DNA of 64,000 bases from Psettodes erumei (GCA_016785225.1 JAFBJZ010000419.1:248001-312000), one strand, 5' to 3'. Positions 23,101-37,376 are shown, counted from the stretch's first letter. A program made the numbers and translations. Notes: generated from the sequence alone by a model not told the origin.

Positions 23101-26100
23101 TCACATACATGTTTCAATAACACGCATGTCTTCTGCCGCTGTGTAATGTTTCCAAGGGTGAGACTTGACACCCCAATTTGTGCGCTGATGGGATTTTCGG
23201 CACGGTGATGATAATGGAGTCGTCGCTGCCGTGCTCGGGCTGATTGGAAAGTTTTACGGGGTCCGTGCGGTTGGTTTGGACCGTGGAAGCGTGTCGCCAA
23301 AGGCTGCTGAGCCCAATTCGACTGATCTCAGATCAGCCCGTGTTCACCGCTGTTCCCCATGCTCGGTGAACTATCGCGTATCGTTGGCTGAGTTGTTATC
23401 ATTTGCCCGTGTCCACATGTGGAGTGCACACATCCGCAGCACTTTGGTGCCGGATAGATTCAACTGAAATTCTGGATTTTGCGATTCAAACTCCTGCTTC
23501 CGACCGTATTTGAAATGTGCCCATGGAGTGGAAGCCTCCCACGCCTACAGTCACGTACAGTGTGCTCGGTTCAGGGCGGCAAAAGCTCCTCCGTCAGGCA
23601 GCGCGCCGCACAAAAGGAGGAGGACAGGCAGGGGCCCATCTGTGTTCCATTGCATAATGCGCGAGCGGTAGTCCGTGCTCTCCTCCCCGAGCTGCATGCA
23701 TCACATTCCGGGCATTCTTCAGCGCAGACCCCTCGATGAGGACCCCCCCCCTCCTCCATTTGGGCCCTTTGCTGCAGTTCTCCTGCTGCTCAGTTGGCAT
23801 CACGTCGCGCCCCGAGCTTGAACAGCAGATGTTGATTTCAGCGGCGAGTCGGTCCGAGTGCGCTGCCCCGCTCGAGAGCTCACTCGCCTCCACCTCCGCA
23901 TCTTCCCATCCGCCGTTCGAAAATGTCCTCCCCCCCAGCGTCTCGCTGCAGGAATTTGCAGCAGCCGTTGGCATTGTGAACTGCAGGAGTCTGGTGGTTG
24001 TAACCTGATCACAGGCGACGACGGGCGCCAACTTTGTGTCACACTGCATCTCGATGGAAACTGGATGAATCCTGACATACAAATTTGGGGTAGATCCAGG
24101 AGTTTGGATATCAGTTTCCTTAACAGTGGGAGATTTTCATCAGGTTCTCAGGAAATAATGTCTGGAGGTTGATGTAAAAAAATAACAAACAACCCGGACA
24201 TGTGTTGAGATCCATGCGTTCGTACAGCTTGATGCAGATTATCACAGTATTCCCTTGTTACCTTTTTTATTTTTGTTTTATATAAGCGAGATAGGCATGG
24301 AGGATTGTTTGGCCTCGGCGGAGGAATGTGTATTGATTGTACTTGTTCACGTCAACACGGAGGCCTTCGTATAATGTACTGGGAAAGGAAAGCAGCTGTC
24401 TTTAACTCCAGAATAATTAGAACCTGGCCTCGTGGCACATGTCTAATCGACACATCCTCTAATTGTTTGTGCTGTGGTGGCATCCATGAACCTAAACTCT
24501 CCAGCGGACGAAGCTGCTCCATGCACGAACGAAAACTTCCCTGGAGCTGTGGCACATTCCGCTCCCGCACTCCGGGTCACCTCAGACCCGTCTCTTCAGT
24601 TCTCTGTCAAGAGGTCGCACTCGACTTGCGGTTGAAGTGTTTGCGAGAAGTCCGACTGGTTGGACGACAAGAGAGATCTCCCCCGCGATTCTCTGGGCTT
24701 GTCTGCTCAGCCCACGTATTTTTTTTTTCCCCATTTTTTTCCCCCCGGGGTCATGAACTTCGTGGTGACTGATGCGTCAGGCGTCAGGCCCTGTCAGTTT
24801 GTCTCTCCTCTGGAGAAGCAGCTGTTGTTGAAACTTTATCAACTTTAATAATGACAATGGTATAATGGATGGACAGGCACTTTTTTTTTGTTTAAGCACC
24901 CAAACGTGCGAGCTCCAGTTTCTGTACTGGCTCATTCCACCTCACGCGGCGCAGCGCAGCGTGGACTTAAAACGATCCGGGCCAGTTTGAAATCACGTGT
25001 GCCTGAGGGCCGGTTAAACCTGCAGTTCTCTGAGTCAGGCCTTCACCCCGATCAGCGTAATGCTTCACTGACAGCCATGCAGGTGTGGCAGTGTAAAATA
25101 AATGGAACCAGTATATCCCCAAGTGCCTGCTTACATGAAGACAATTACATAATATGTAAAGCTAATTTCCTTAACTAGCAGTAGCTGAGCTCCATGCGGC
25201 TTACAGCCTCTGCTGAGCAGCTTCCCACAGGAAACCAGGTATGGGTTTGATTTTGAAGTAAATTTAATTAGTTTGGAATCTGCTGTTATGAACAATAAGT
25301 GGCCCCGACCACTGAAGTGTGGGTCGACGTCACAGGGAATCAGTTGAAATGGTAAACGTGAACTGGTGTGAGGAGGCAGGTTTCACCTCCCCGTCACTTT
25401 CGATTTCCAGCGTGGCCAGTGCGTATTATGAGCTGGTTCTGAATCCGAGTGTAACCTAAGCCCCGGTGTTCCCGCAACAGGCCCGTTCTCGTTTGAAGCC
25501 GCAGTTCTTCTGAACGAGATTACTCGTGTGCAGTTTGGTGTGTAGTCGTGCGGCAGAAACAATCATTCCTTTCACAGCTGGGTAAAAAGTTAGCTCACAT
25601 CAGACCAGCGTCTGACCGAAATAGCTTGATTATTACTATAATTGCAATATATCGCATTATTATAAATCTTCTTCTCTCTCGGACGTGCTTCTGGTTTTCC
25701 GCTCGCCCTCCCAGCTGGTGCCACGGCTCCTCTCTCCTCTCGCGGCCGTACTGTAGATAAATGAGTAACAGCCCCGGTGTTTGCTCAGCCTCGGTTCAGC
25801 GCTCGGGTCACGATGCGACGCATGCCAGTCAGCTTCGCGCCGATCGACCGGCGGGCGGTTGGCTGGTCTTGTCGTCCTCCTCAGCGCTTCGGTTAAAGCG
25901 GCCCGGCCCTCGCCGCTGATTTTCCGAAGCTCCGTTCTGAATCCCGAGGTCCCGATTCCATTCGATTTCCGATTCAGTAAGAATTTGGCCACAGATGGCA
26001 AACCACATTATTGACTTCATGGTCATCAGTTCTTTATGAAAACCTGGTTGGACCATGTGTAGTTGACTTCCTGACTGAAAGTGCCCTCCAGAAGCGCGTG

Positions 26101-29100
26101 GCGCTGATTTCACTGAACCCATTTTCCAAATGCGTGCAGTTTGTTGCTGTCATCAGGAAATGCTTTTGGGTACAGAGAAGAAGTGGTGATGGGGGGGGGT
26201 GTCGTCTGGTTTTCGCTTCCAGCGGGCTCAAATTGTAACCTTCCATATTTTTTTCCCCTCAGAAGCTCAGTTTAATGGTTCCATCAAGAGAATTAGATCC
26301 CTTTTTCCAGAGCCTGACTTCTCTTTCGGAGGGCTCCTGGCAGCGCTCCTCCAAAGGAACTGCTGAGAGAAGAGAAGAGAGAAAAATGCCTTCCTTCCAG
26401 TCATCCCAGCTCTCTGACCCCTCAGCGGGGTTCCTCGCCGTTGTCCCACTCCCCTCCATCCCCCGCCTCCCATCGATTCCCGGGCGACACGACGTTCAAC
26501 CCTGACTCCGTGACCAGGGAAGATCTAACCTTTGGCTGGAACCTCCCACGGAGCGGCAGTGCAGGAACACAACATCCTCTTTGGCTTTGAACAAGAAGTG
26601 GTGGGAGGAGAGGGAAGATGAAGACTCGCTTCTTTGTCACATCGTTACAGGAGAACAAGCCGAGGTTTTGAGTCCGACGCGACCTCTGACAGGCTCCGGT
26701 GGAGGAGGACAAATGATGCCAACCACATGAGCTTAGAACCTGTAATGCTCATATTTCCGTATATTCTGTCGTTTTCAAGGGATTCATTGAGATTGCAGTC
26801 GGTTACTTCTCTTTGTCCTTCTGCCAAAGAATAAGTTTGGCAGTATTTTTCTGAGTGAGAAATGAAACTATGAGAGGTTTGCATTCAGCTGTTGCCGTGT
26901 CGGAGAAGAAGCGCGTGTGTGTCCAGGTGCCCTTGTCTTTTTAGCAGCAGCTGGCGATGGCGCTGTGATATCGTGACAATGTAGCAGAGCAGATCGAGAT
27001 TCTTCACGTGCGTGCAAAAAAACTCAGGTCGGTGCCGCAGTTTTATATTTAGCCCCAGTCTCGTGATGCTGAGTTTTCATTTGAGAAGCCCTGTCATTTG
27101 ACAGTGCTGGAAACACGCACGTAATGTGACTTTCTATTTTTCCTCCTCATTGTCTATTACCACATGTGTGTTGGAGCTCCTCACTAAAAGAAACGGTCGC
27201 AGGAGGTTTGATTAAATCTCCTGTAAATCAGGGGGACGAGGAATTCCAATTTCACTTGACACAGCATCTTAACCTCACATCAATTCATCCCTTCTCCTGG
27301 ATCTATCCCTCAGAAGGTCCCTCACGTGAACAGCGCTCGCTGTTACCATGAGATTAATAGGCACATCCTTCATTAAACGAAAGGAGGCTTGAATTTGGGA
27401 TGTTTTCTAATGCTGTTATTACATCGGACATGATATGGCAAAAGAAACAACTCTTTAACAAATGGAGTTGACGATATGTTTGGCACCTCAGGCGCTGGCT
27501 GACTAACGGGTCCAAGTTTGTGCTCCGTGTGCAGGTCGATGCTCTGGAAAGACAGAACGGGCAGCAGATGGTTCCCCTCGCGCTCTTCTCCTCTGACTAT
27601 AAACTCAAGTGGACTCTTTGTCCTGCCGTGGATTAGCACAATGTCCGTGGGATGTTTATACAGCGTCGGCCAATGCCAGCAGGCTGTTTATACAGCGCAG
27701 GGAGCTAATGGGGGGGGGATTACTGTACAGTAAGGTTTACTGGACTGTTTCACGACGACAAATGCATCAGGGAAGCTCTTCGGCTACACCTTACTGGAGC
27801 GTTTCATATGCGAGCTGCCTGATTCATCCTGTGTTGAAGCTGTTGAGTTTGCACAGAGTTGACAGTTAGCCCAAGTCAAGTCGATTCCAGTCAGTTTTAT
27901 TTATACAGTTCCATTATAGTGCTCGAGTTGCGTCAGTGCAGCTTTCATATGGAGCAGGTCCAGACGGTACCTTGGCTGTGGTGGAGAAAACTTCAGAGCA
28001 GAAGCAGGCCCGGCTGAGCGGCCATCTACCCCAACCGGTAACGACAGTGATAACTGTAATAAATATATTAACAATAAGAAGAGGACTAACACCAAAGACT
28101 GTAGAGCAGGATCGTACTTGCAATCACAGGTCCAGACTCCAGAGGACAGGAAGGAGAAAAGGCAAAACTACAGGACAGGGAGAGAGAGACATAGAAGACA
28201 GAAGGACGGGTTTTCAGAAAGTTTACGGTAATCTTCCCTGAGACACTGACAGCAGTTGATGCTGAGCTCAGGAGGAAAAATGAAAAGCTTTCCACTCGCT
28301 GCTTTAAGCGGGTAAGTGATGCTCGTCAGGTTTATAGTCGATCAGAGCTACGCCGTGCATCAAAAGGGGTTTATGTTTATTCTGAATGGAGTTTTCAGAC
28401 AGGGGGGACACTCATTACAGCAAATGGCTGGAGTTGGAGAGAGAAACCCTTTCAAAGCTGTCCCACCACCTGAGCAGAAAGCTTGTCAGGCAGGCATCAT
28501 CCACAGCTCTGTAGCCTCTTCTTTTCATTCAAATCGACCCCTTGAGCACAAACGGAGCTACCGCCGTTCACCATTCAGAGTGGAAGACCAACTCGTGGGC
28601 GGAATCCAGTCTTCGTCCACAGAGTGCCCGGAGCGTCCACTTCTGGCAATGGGTTTCCCAAATCTGTCACAGTGGTCTGCAGACTGATTCCAGCCTTACA
28701 TCTGCCATCACGCTCATGAGTTACAAGTCTTAGCTGCACAAACTAAATTATTGTTGTAACTCAAGTTGTGCTGAAGGCATAGAGGTTTGAAACATGGAGC
28801 AAACCAGTCTTTACTTATCGCACCAGAGAATTAGTCAGGCTTTCACGGTTATTGAGCGCAGATGTTATCTGAAGTCCATTAATCTCAACCAGTTGCCATG
28901 ATATCCTGTGAAATCAGCTCGGCCGACTGTTAGTATTATGATCCTGGCAATGTGCGTAATGAGATCCAGTCCGGGGTGGGGGAGCCGCCTATCGCTCTCA
29001 TCTGCTGAACATCGGCCCCTGCTTTGCGAGACCCAAAGGTCTTCGAAGGTCCGCTGGGTTCCTGGTAATCGAAACCAAACCCAGGACCTGAGGCCCAGCT

Positions 29101-31682
29101 CTGCATTATATTTAGTCGAGGCAGATCTGGTGGGATTGGGTCAGTTCTCTGGTGTCTGTGTTAATGTGTGCAGCACCGGGGGTGGATCCAAATGGCTCCT
29201 ATCATCTCTCTATCATTTGGTCTCTCTCTTGTGGTCTTATGGCCTTGCGCACATCTATCAGTCAGTGAAACTATAATTGGAATAAAATAGTCTGCATGTT
29301 CCAGCTGATTTTCTGATGAATAATGGAGCAGCAGTGCCGTAAGTCATTGTTTTGCTTGTGTCACGTTCAAGGAATTCTGGGGTTTGAAGGACTCAGCTTG
29401 AATCTTATCATCACATAGAGCTGCTGACTGCTAAAGAAGTCTTCAATGTCAGACTTTTTTTCTCTCAAAACAAAATGCAGACTAAATGTGTTTTATCTTT
29501 TTAGATTGCTCAGAAATATGACCCACAAAAGGAGGACGAGCTCCGCTTCTGGATTGAGGAGGTAACGGGAATGTCTATTGGAGAGAACTTCCAGAAAGGA
29601 CTGAAGGATGGAGTCATCCTCTGCGAGTAAGTTCTCTGTGCGTGCTGCCTGTGTTGCCGGCTGTTGTGTTATGATTCAGTATCAGTTTTGGAGACAAATG
29701 CATTTTGCCTTCTCCTTCCTCTCATAGACTGATCAATAAGCTGCAGCCTGGCTCGGTAAAGAAAATCAACCTCTCACAGTTGAACTGGCACAAGGTAAGA
29801 TGTGTTCTGGACGGGGAAACAGCGCGGGGCTTTCTGTTGGGCATCCCCGTCCCCGGCAGCCATCACTCCATTCTTCTCTTTATCTGTTGCTCCCTGCAGC
29901 TGGAAAACCTTGGGAATTTCATCAAAGCCATCCTGGCCTATGGTCTAAAGCCCAATGACATCTTTGAGGCCAATGACCTTTTTGAAAACGGGAACATGAC
30001 TCAAGTCCAGACCACACTGCTCGCGCTGGCCAGCATGGTGAGTGAACACACAGCACAGAGGGTCATTGTCTGCTGCGGAACACATTTCCCATTCTTACGG
30101 CACACAAATCCACTGTCAACATCAGTCCATTGACCAGGGTGTCCTTTCTGCCAGGCAAAGACCAAAGGTATGGACACAAAGATCGACATCGGGGTGAAAT
30201 ACGCAGACAAACAAGCTCGACATTTTGACGACGAGAAGATCAAGGCTGGCCAGTGTGTCATCGGACTGCAGGTAACCACACACTGCTAATAAAGTGGTTC
30301 TGAAGGCCAACACTTAAACTGTTGTCTTTAGGCTGACATTTCTGAAAGCTGATGTTATGGTTATGGCTTTAAATATAGCCACTTTCATGCCAGAAAAATA
30401 AATAGATCCAGCATTTTTTTTCCCTTGAGAGTTTTATTTCTCCTGCAGTCAAACAATCATGGGACTCTCCATTAAAAGTACTTTTAAGTTTAGGGGCTCT
30501 ATAAAGCAGGACGCAGTCTGTTCAAAGACTGGCATAAATTTCTGCCTTTCAAATAAATAAACAGCTCCCCCAAAAATTGTTGTACGAGGTGCTTTTCCAC
30601 CAAAAACTTTCAGGGACTTTAATTTCCCAAGAACCTAATGTCCAGGAACTTTCCCAGGGTTAAAAATTCCTCCAGCGTGTTGCGATTCATGCTTTCACAT
30701 CTAGGCCAATTCCCCAGGAAGATTAACCACAATAGTGCAAAGCTTTCCATTGATGTCATTTTTATGCACTTTTAATGTTGGTTCTGCAAAAACAGACAAC
30801 AAAGCCTGGACTTTATCAGCATATCAGTCATAAAATCTCTTGGGCTACATGCAAAATGTGTTTGCAGTTGCAGTTTAGCAGTAGCATGCAGTGCTGCAAA
30901 TCCTACCTTGAGAGTTCCTGAACCTTCAGAAAGTACCACGTCCAGAGCAAAGTTCCTCTGGTGGAAACGCTCCGCTCCGACTGAAAAATGTTCATACTCG
31001 GATTGTTTTGAAAAAGCCGGACTGATTTATGACTGGATTTGGCTTTTTTGTCCTCAGATGGGAACAAACAAGTGTGCAAGTCAGGCTGGAATGACTGCCT
31101 ACGGAACCAGAAGGCATCTGTATGATCCAAAGACTCAGACCGACAAACCGTACGACCAGACCACCATCAGCCTGCAGATGGGAACCAACAAAGGAGCCAG
31201 CCAGGTTAAAGCCCACTCCTCTTTCACTGGTCTTCTTCCTGGAGCTTTTTACCGAAACCAATGATGAAGCGCAGTATTTAATATGACTGCAGTAACTCTC
31301 TTTGTGTAATTAATGTGATGTAATTTTGGTTCTCCTGCAGGCGGGCATGTCGGCCCCCGGCACCCGCAGAGACATCTTTGACCAGAAGGTGGCGCTGCAG
31401 CCGCTGGACAACTCCACCATCTCCCTCCAGATGGGCACCAACAAGGTGGCGTCCCAGAGGGGCATGAGCGTGTACGGCCTGGGTCGGCAGGTCTACGACC
31501 CCAAGTACTGCGCCCCCCCGACGGAGCCGGTCATCCACACCAACGGCAGTCAGGGTACCGGCACCAACGGCTCGGAGATCAGCGACAGTGACTATCAGGC
31601 CGAGTTCCAGGAGGACGAGTACCACGGAGGTTACCTCGACAACTACAGCTCCCATTACAATGACCAGGGCATTGACTATTAG
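20151..31682 (+). CDS. cnn3: Calponin-3, acidic calponin (seven exons)
   Basis: Calponin-3 binds F-actin, calmodulin and tropomyosin and modulates contractility and stress fibres in non-muscle and smooth-muscle cells. Exons are 20151-20207, 29505-29626, 29728-29794, 29900-30037, 30155-30271, 31058-31204 and 31341-31682. All are GT-AG with consistent phases and give 329 residues, equal to human CNN3 as I recall it. The N-terminus MTHFNKGPAYGLSAEV is the calponin start. A calponin-homology domain spans about 24-130 (exons 2-4). Three calponin-like repeats, each with an LQMGTNK core, start near residues 164, 204 and 243 (exons 5-7). The C-terminal tail is acidic (EISDSDYQAEFQEDEYH...), which separates CNN3 from CNN1 and CNN2, and ends in DQGIDY. 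Intron 1 (9.3 kb) holds most of the gene's non-coding content. Confidence 0.97.
20288..20345. repeat. Perfect 27-bp inverted repeat with a 4-nt loop (cnn3 intron 1)
   Basis: The arms 20288-20314 and 20319-20345 are exact reverse complements separated by GAGG. The hairpin lies 80 nt after the cnn3 exon 1 donor. The sequence is AT-rich, and no other transposon ends were recognised. Confidence 0.92.
20802..20825 (-). promoter_or_regulatory. Potential G-quadruplex motif (cnn3 intron 1)
   Basis: Four cytosine runs of 5, 5, 6 and 5 bases are separated by single adenines on the plus strand. The minus strand therefore has four G-runs with 1-nt loops, a strong G4-forming pattern. It lies about 0.6 kb after exon 1, on the template strand of cnn3. 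Folding in vivo is inference. Confidence 0.6.
30585..30972. mobile_element. Foldback/hAT-like MITE remnant in cnn3 intron 5
   Basis: The left end contains TGCTTTTCCACCAAAAAC and the right end (near 30955-30970) contains TCTGGTGGAAACGC, its imperfect inverted copy. Repeated AGTTCCTG / AAAGT words inside resemble fish elements built on GCGTTTCCACCA ends and AAGTTCC repeats. No transposase is encoded. Ends are approximate and no target-site duplication was identified. Confidence 0.5.
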
Positions 31683-32466
31683 CGGTGACCTCCACCTCCA
31701 GAGCAGTATTAACAAGTGTATTTTTATCTACACAACAGAGCAAGTCTTTTGCTATCCTCACTAGTCTTTTTATTCTCTTGAAGCATAAAATGAAATGTTG
31801 CCTTGAGTGCTTTCCTTCTTCACCTAGACTCTTTCACCCGAGCAGCAGAGGTTGTAAGAAGTTGTAGTGGCATAGAATAATGAGATACAGAGATATGGTG
31901 ATGAACGTGTTGTTTTTTTTTTTTTAAAGAGCATTCTTTTTAATACTCACTTTTTTTAAAAGATGTTTTTAATGATGGAACACTGAAGCAGCGATTCACT
32001 TTGTCGGCAGATGGTGTAGCGTCAGGTGAAGCTGCTGCATTCCGATGTTTTCGTTCATGGACTGAAACTTCGATGATCCATGTGAAAGGAATTCCTGTGT
32101 GTAGTCCTCAACAATAGACTGATTCATGTGCCTTCTGCCCCCTCTGTGTTCTGTCTGTCCTCACACACCCAGTCACAGTTGGTGATAATGGTATTCCATA
32201 TTTGTTCTTGTTGTTGTTTTTTACCACATTTAATCACTAGCTATTTTCTTTTCTTAAACCGATGAGCATGTAAATCCTGATGGCTGTCACATAGTGCAGA
32301 TGACCAAACTTGAGATGACTCTCTTTTTGCTAGACTTCCGCGTGCCATCACATGACCTATATTTTCATATCGCTCCCCTTGTACTCCCAAACTGTATTTA
32401 TTGTGATGGTTCTCATTGCAAAACGGTCCACTATCATATGGTTCATAAAGAAAATGGTATGTTATA

Positions 32467-32472
32467 AATAAA
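32467..32472 (+). terminator. Poly(A) signal AATAAA of cnn3
   Basis: Canonical hexamer about 785 nt after the cnn3 stop, giving a long 3' UTR as is usual for this gene. No earlier AATAAA was seen after the stop, although AT-rich stretches occur. Confidence 0.6.
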
Positions 32473-32967
32473 ACCTGAAATTCTTCAATTCTGAAAGCCT
32501 GTCTGCACACTGTTGTTACAAATGTGTCACGCCTCCAGCCCCTGTTGAAAGGGGGTGCTGCATTCATTGCTACAACTTCCAAGGGTTAAGATATAAGAAG
32601 ACACATTCCTTACAATATGGAGTGGACAGATTTAGGCTCTGAGATGGGACATGAAGGGGAATGCATCCAGTGGTTAGTCATTAAACAACGTTAACAAACA
32701 GTATAATAAGCAAAATAACTCAGTTTTGAAGAGCAAATTTCAATCATGAAAAGGGCTTAAAAGATGCATGTGGGGATATTTCATAGTTAATAAATTCCAT
32801 GTGCACACCAGCAAACCAGCATCCAAAAAATTGATACGTCTTATTCCATTACCTCCATAGATAAGAGTACATTATTGTTGAGCCAGACCCCTCCAGCCTA
32901 ATCCTGCTTCCAAGCAAACAAAAACAGAGCGGACCAAGAACAGAACTCACTCAGTGGAGGTAATAAC

Positions 32968-32983
32968 ATATATATATATATAT
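32968..32983. repeat. (AT)8 microsatellite
   Basis: Perfect AT dinucleotide run in intergenic DNA 3' of cnn3. Confidence 0.9.
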
Positions 32984-35900
32984 GCTAATGTGTTGCTGGC
33001 AAACTGGTATGTCACTGATATCTGATCTGCTAAGAAGTGGTTTAAAGTCAGTAGATATTGTCTTTGAGCCACTCCCCGCCAGAAGTCAAAGGACAACAGC
33101 TGTTTTACTTTAAATGGCGGCAGCTCAGTGACCGAAAAGTGAAGAATAATGTCCGACAACTCAGCAAAACAAACATTACGGAAGGATGCGAGTTGTTCTC
33201 AGACGTTAAGAACAACTGGGACGGAACCTGTGAAATGCAACCATTTACAGTGACTGAAGGAAGCTGTTCATGCTGCGTTCAAAACACTTGATTAAAAGGT
33301 CAATCAGACACATGCTGCATTCCAGACATGTCAGAAAGTCAGACCACTCTAACTTTCCACGATGTGAAATGGCCAAGAATGACACTCAGGTCAGATTTCA
33401 GTCCAGAATTTTCCAAGATGCAGTTTCTATCGACATGTCAACATGGCAGCGCACAATGGAAACACTGTTCAGAATTATCAACATCATGGCAACCCTGATA
33501 ATAGACAGTTTAATTTTTCAACGTTACTTAAAAAGTTGTTTGGTTACCCAGGTCGCTTACTTTTTATAACCCACATATAACCATATTTGTGAACAGGATT
33601 AAGAATGCACACAACATCTTCATTCAGTCATTGCCAAACTCAGCTTCCACACAGCGAAGGTCCTACACAGTGAATCTGAGCCATGAGTCAGCAGTTCAAC
33701 AATAGAAATTAATATCATTAAATATCATCCAAACAACATTACAGAAATATTATGAAAACACCAGTGTTCATCTTTGACATTCAGCACACAAACCTTTAAA
33801 ATGTCAGGACCTATAACCTATACCTAACCTAAACCTATATAGTTTGGTGTGCTCGTCAAAGCGGCAGCACTTCCGGCTCATGAGGAATATGCACTGCAAT
33901 CAGAGCTCAACTCTTTTTAATGAAGTGATTCTACTGATTTGAGAAACTGCTTTGCACATCACTAATGTCACTCGGCACTCTGGGATTTCAGAAAGTTGAA
34001 GACAAAGAACGAGCAGCCAATGAGCTTCATGAGAATGCAGTGGCATTCATTCAAATCCCTCCTCACCCCCAGAACCCCCACCCCCCCACTTCAAACCCAT
34101 CCGCTGCTCAGGAATAATCAGTGCTTTGTGCAGGGCTGCAGAATTCGGGGTAAAACGCAAGAGTCGATTATAGAGAGAGAGTCCAAAAAGCATGGTAACC
34201 GCAGCAACTGCAGAGGACCCTGAAAGGAAAAAAGGCATAAAAAAACACAACCAGTCCCGCAGGCCTGGCTTTTGCGAGCAGAAACCGACCCGGTGATACC
34301 CTCCCTCTCTGCACATGCTGCCAGGGGCCAGAGACAGTTTTTGTATCAGATACTCATGCACAATAAATGCACCATCATTTTCACTGGCTCAGGGGATGGC
34401 TACAGTGCTGCTCTGCGGCTACGCCTGCGGTGTCATACCTGAGCCGTTAATACCACTGGCTTCTCAAAGCAGAGCTGAGCTGCATGTTTGAGGTCAGGAG
34501 ATTTATGCTGCTCAACCCCTGCAAGAATGAGACAGCTGGTGATCTTTCTTCTTGATGAGATGGGCTGTAATCACTGCCCACATTTCTGCTTCTCCCGCGT
34601 TACCGTTGTAATTTTTTTATCTGGTCAGGGGGGTTCCGCTTTTTCAGTCGGACCCTGACCATGGGTGAAACACGATGGCTGCTGCCCTTCCTGCAAAAGC
34701 AAGAGTGGTGCAGTCAGTGTCTGCGGAAACACTCTCAGCCTGTAAGGCCTGGACTTCATTAGCATGGGAGCTCCAGCACTCCTCCTCCTCCACCTCCTCC
34801 TCGGGCTGTAATTCAACGCACCTCTGCGCAGGGAGTGGGAAAGAGGAGGGGGAGGGAGGTGTGTAGTTTTCTGGCAGACACATGGACGGCTGGGACGTTG
34901 AGAGGGGCGGAGGCGGACGTTTGATTTCCTGCAGCCCTGACAGCCCGCCGACCATCCTGAGCTACACGGCCCCTACTGACTGAGATGTCGGCCGGGGGCC
35001 CGGAGTTGTGGGAGAGCTTCAGGACCTCAGCTCAGTTTCCATGTCAAACTCAGCGGGGGGAGTAGGGGGTTTGACACAAAATGGCAACCAAGCACAGCAT
35101 AGTAATGACATCTTTGTTTAATCTTGACAGCTGCATGTGAGGAATACTGATTCCGATCAGCAAAAGTAGGATACATCTCTTTCACTATGCTGCCATCCCA
35201 CCTTAAAGGACTAGTCTGGCATATAACCAAATACAACATCAGTTCAATATGTATTAACCCTTTCCCACTGAGGAACTAAAAGACCCAGTAGCTGTGGAAC
35301 ACTCAGAGCTTTCAGAACCTTCCTGGAGTTTGATTTTTAAAATTAAAATAGGTGATGCTAACACAATAAGATATGTTGAGGTTGACAGATTATAGAGAGA
35401 GAGACAGTACTGTCCTGATTCATGTTGACAAGAGAGTCTTCTCTCCTCTCCTCTTCCAGATCTTTCCACTGTGAGCACTCTGCCCCCTCCAGCTCTGCCC
35501 GGCAGCTTTTGTCCACTGATGAGTCGGAGTCAGTCGCCCTCCAGCTGAATGATGGAGCTTACAGTCCGTTGTGTAATCCTTGGCTCGGGGAACAAACAGG
35601 CCTCACACACTTACGGACACGGATGAACACACGCGTAATTCCAATGCTATTTTTGTGAGGCCTCTCATTGACAAAAAGCAATCTCTTATCCCCAAACTCG
35701 TAAAGGGAAATTCCAAGTTCTTCACAACAAGCTGCAGCCACGGTGAAAACAGAGGGACACCATTAGTCAGTCTGCAGGACAATACAATAGAGATAACAAT
35801 AGAGATAAGATTCCAAATAAGTAAAACAGTTGTGTTGACATTGTGTCATCTTATCGTAAGTTTTAGTAATGATAGCACGCTATCACTAAAAAAGTTTGTC

Positions 35901-37354
35901 TGCTTTGTTGCATCGGTTAAATTGTATTTTTGCTGTCGTAACTAATTAATCAATGAGTTAAAAGTCAACAGAAATGACTATAAATTAACCACATATATAC
36001 TAGAAGAATGAGGATGGATGAATGAATCATTTACATATACTATATAAGTCCATATATTTGTTATTCCTGCCTTGTGAAGATGTGCTGCTTTTTGTGTTAG
36101 TTTGTCATTGTATATCAAAATACCCTTGGAGTTTGGACATCTGTTCAGACAGAGCACCATAATTGAAGAGTCTGAGGTTTGGGACATTCTATAAGTATTT
36201 TTTTTCACCCTTCATTCTAAACAAATACTAAATGAAATGAAATGCCCTTATGTGCACACAAACAGCTTGGGTCTGGGTTGGTTCAAAAGCCTGTTATTTG
36301 GAGTAGTTTTGTTAGATGTGGAGCATTTCACTGAGTTATTTATTAACTGAGTAAAGATGAGGAAGAACATGCCTGAATTCTTCATGCTTCACAGAAATCC
36401 ACCCAATTTGCTGCTATGAATTCCACTGATATATGCTTGACTCTTTGGTGGGTCTTTGGCCATCGTACATAAATGTACTTGCGGTGTTGTCTCATGGTAG
36501 AACAATCAATCACGTGGATCACTTTACAAAAGCGAGCTGAATGATTATTTAGGTAAAGACACGCTGAGCGGCACAGCGCAGGCTGAAGACCCTCCAGTCT
36601 AAACAAAGACAAACACAAGTGCTGAGCTCATCAGAGTTCCACAGGGAACATCCTCCACATACTACAGAATGTATATGGAAACATAAACAGTGTGAACAGT
36701 GCCGACTAATGGCAGCATGGGATGGTGGCATGTCTAAAGCAGCAGGTGAGCGTCGAGCGAAGTCAAAGCCAAATTCATGGTTTACAAGCTCATCACCAGT
36801 GTTTAGCCGCAGCACACATTCTCCAAAAAGCATGGTCTGGTCCATTATTATAAGGATTTAAGGATATAGTATACACTATTAAAAAAAAGTTCGACACGTG
36901 ACACACATGGTGTGGATCATCCCAGCTGATGGTGGGATCCGTCACCACCCCACTAATGACTCTCATGAATGATTTGTTGGAGGGCATATGAACTTCACTG
37001 ACTGAAAGTATACCACTCACCAATCACTTTAACAGGAACCAAAATAAATCTGGGCAGCCTTTTCTCTCAAAAGAACCTCATGGACTCTACAGTCTTTGAG
37101 ATTCTGATCCATGTTCACATCACATCATTTGATCATTTGTATGTGAATTTGTGTTTTGTAGACAGTGAAGATGAAGAGGATACACGGTACATACAAAGTG
37201 AAGTGAAGCCATTTAGTGGCCAGAGATGAAAGGCCGGAAGTCTGTGATTATGCTGACCTCCTGTGGATTCTTCGCAAAATTACTATTTGACCTAAAGATG
37301 ACAAAATGGAAGATGTCTTTCCCACGACTGACCAGAGGCGTAAAGCGTTTGCTG

Positions 37355-37376
37355 ACACACACACACACACACACAC
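37355..37376. repeat. (AC)11 microsatellite
   Basis: Perfect AC dinucleotide run in intergenic DNA. Confidence 0.95.

Larger units (their letters stand above)
20208..29504. other. cnn3: cnn3 intron 1
   Basis: Intron of 9.3 kb. Apart from the hairpin and G4 motif listed separately, I see CpG-rich patches around 23200-24080 and 25650-25980 that contrast with the AT-rich desert after cnn3. They may be enhancers or alternative first exons. No conserved protein sequence was recognised in any frame; the many short open frames reflect GC content. Confidence 0.5.
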
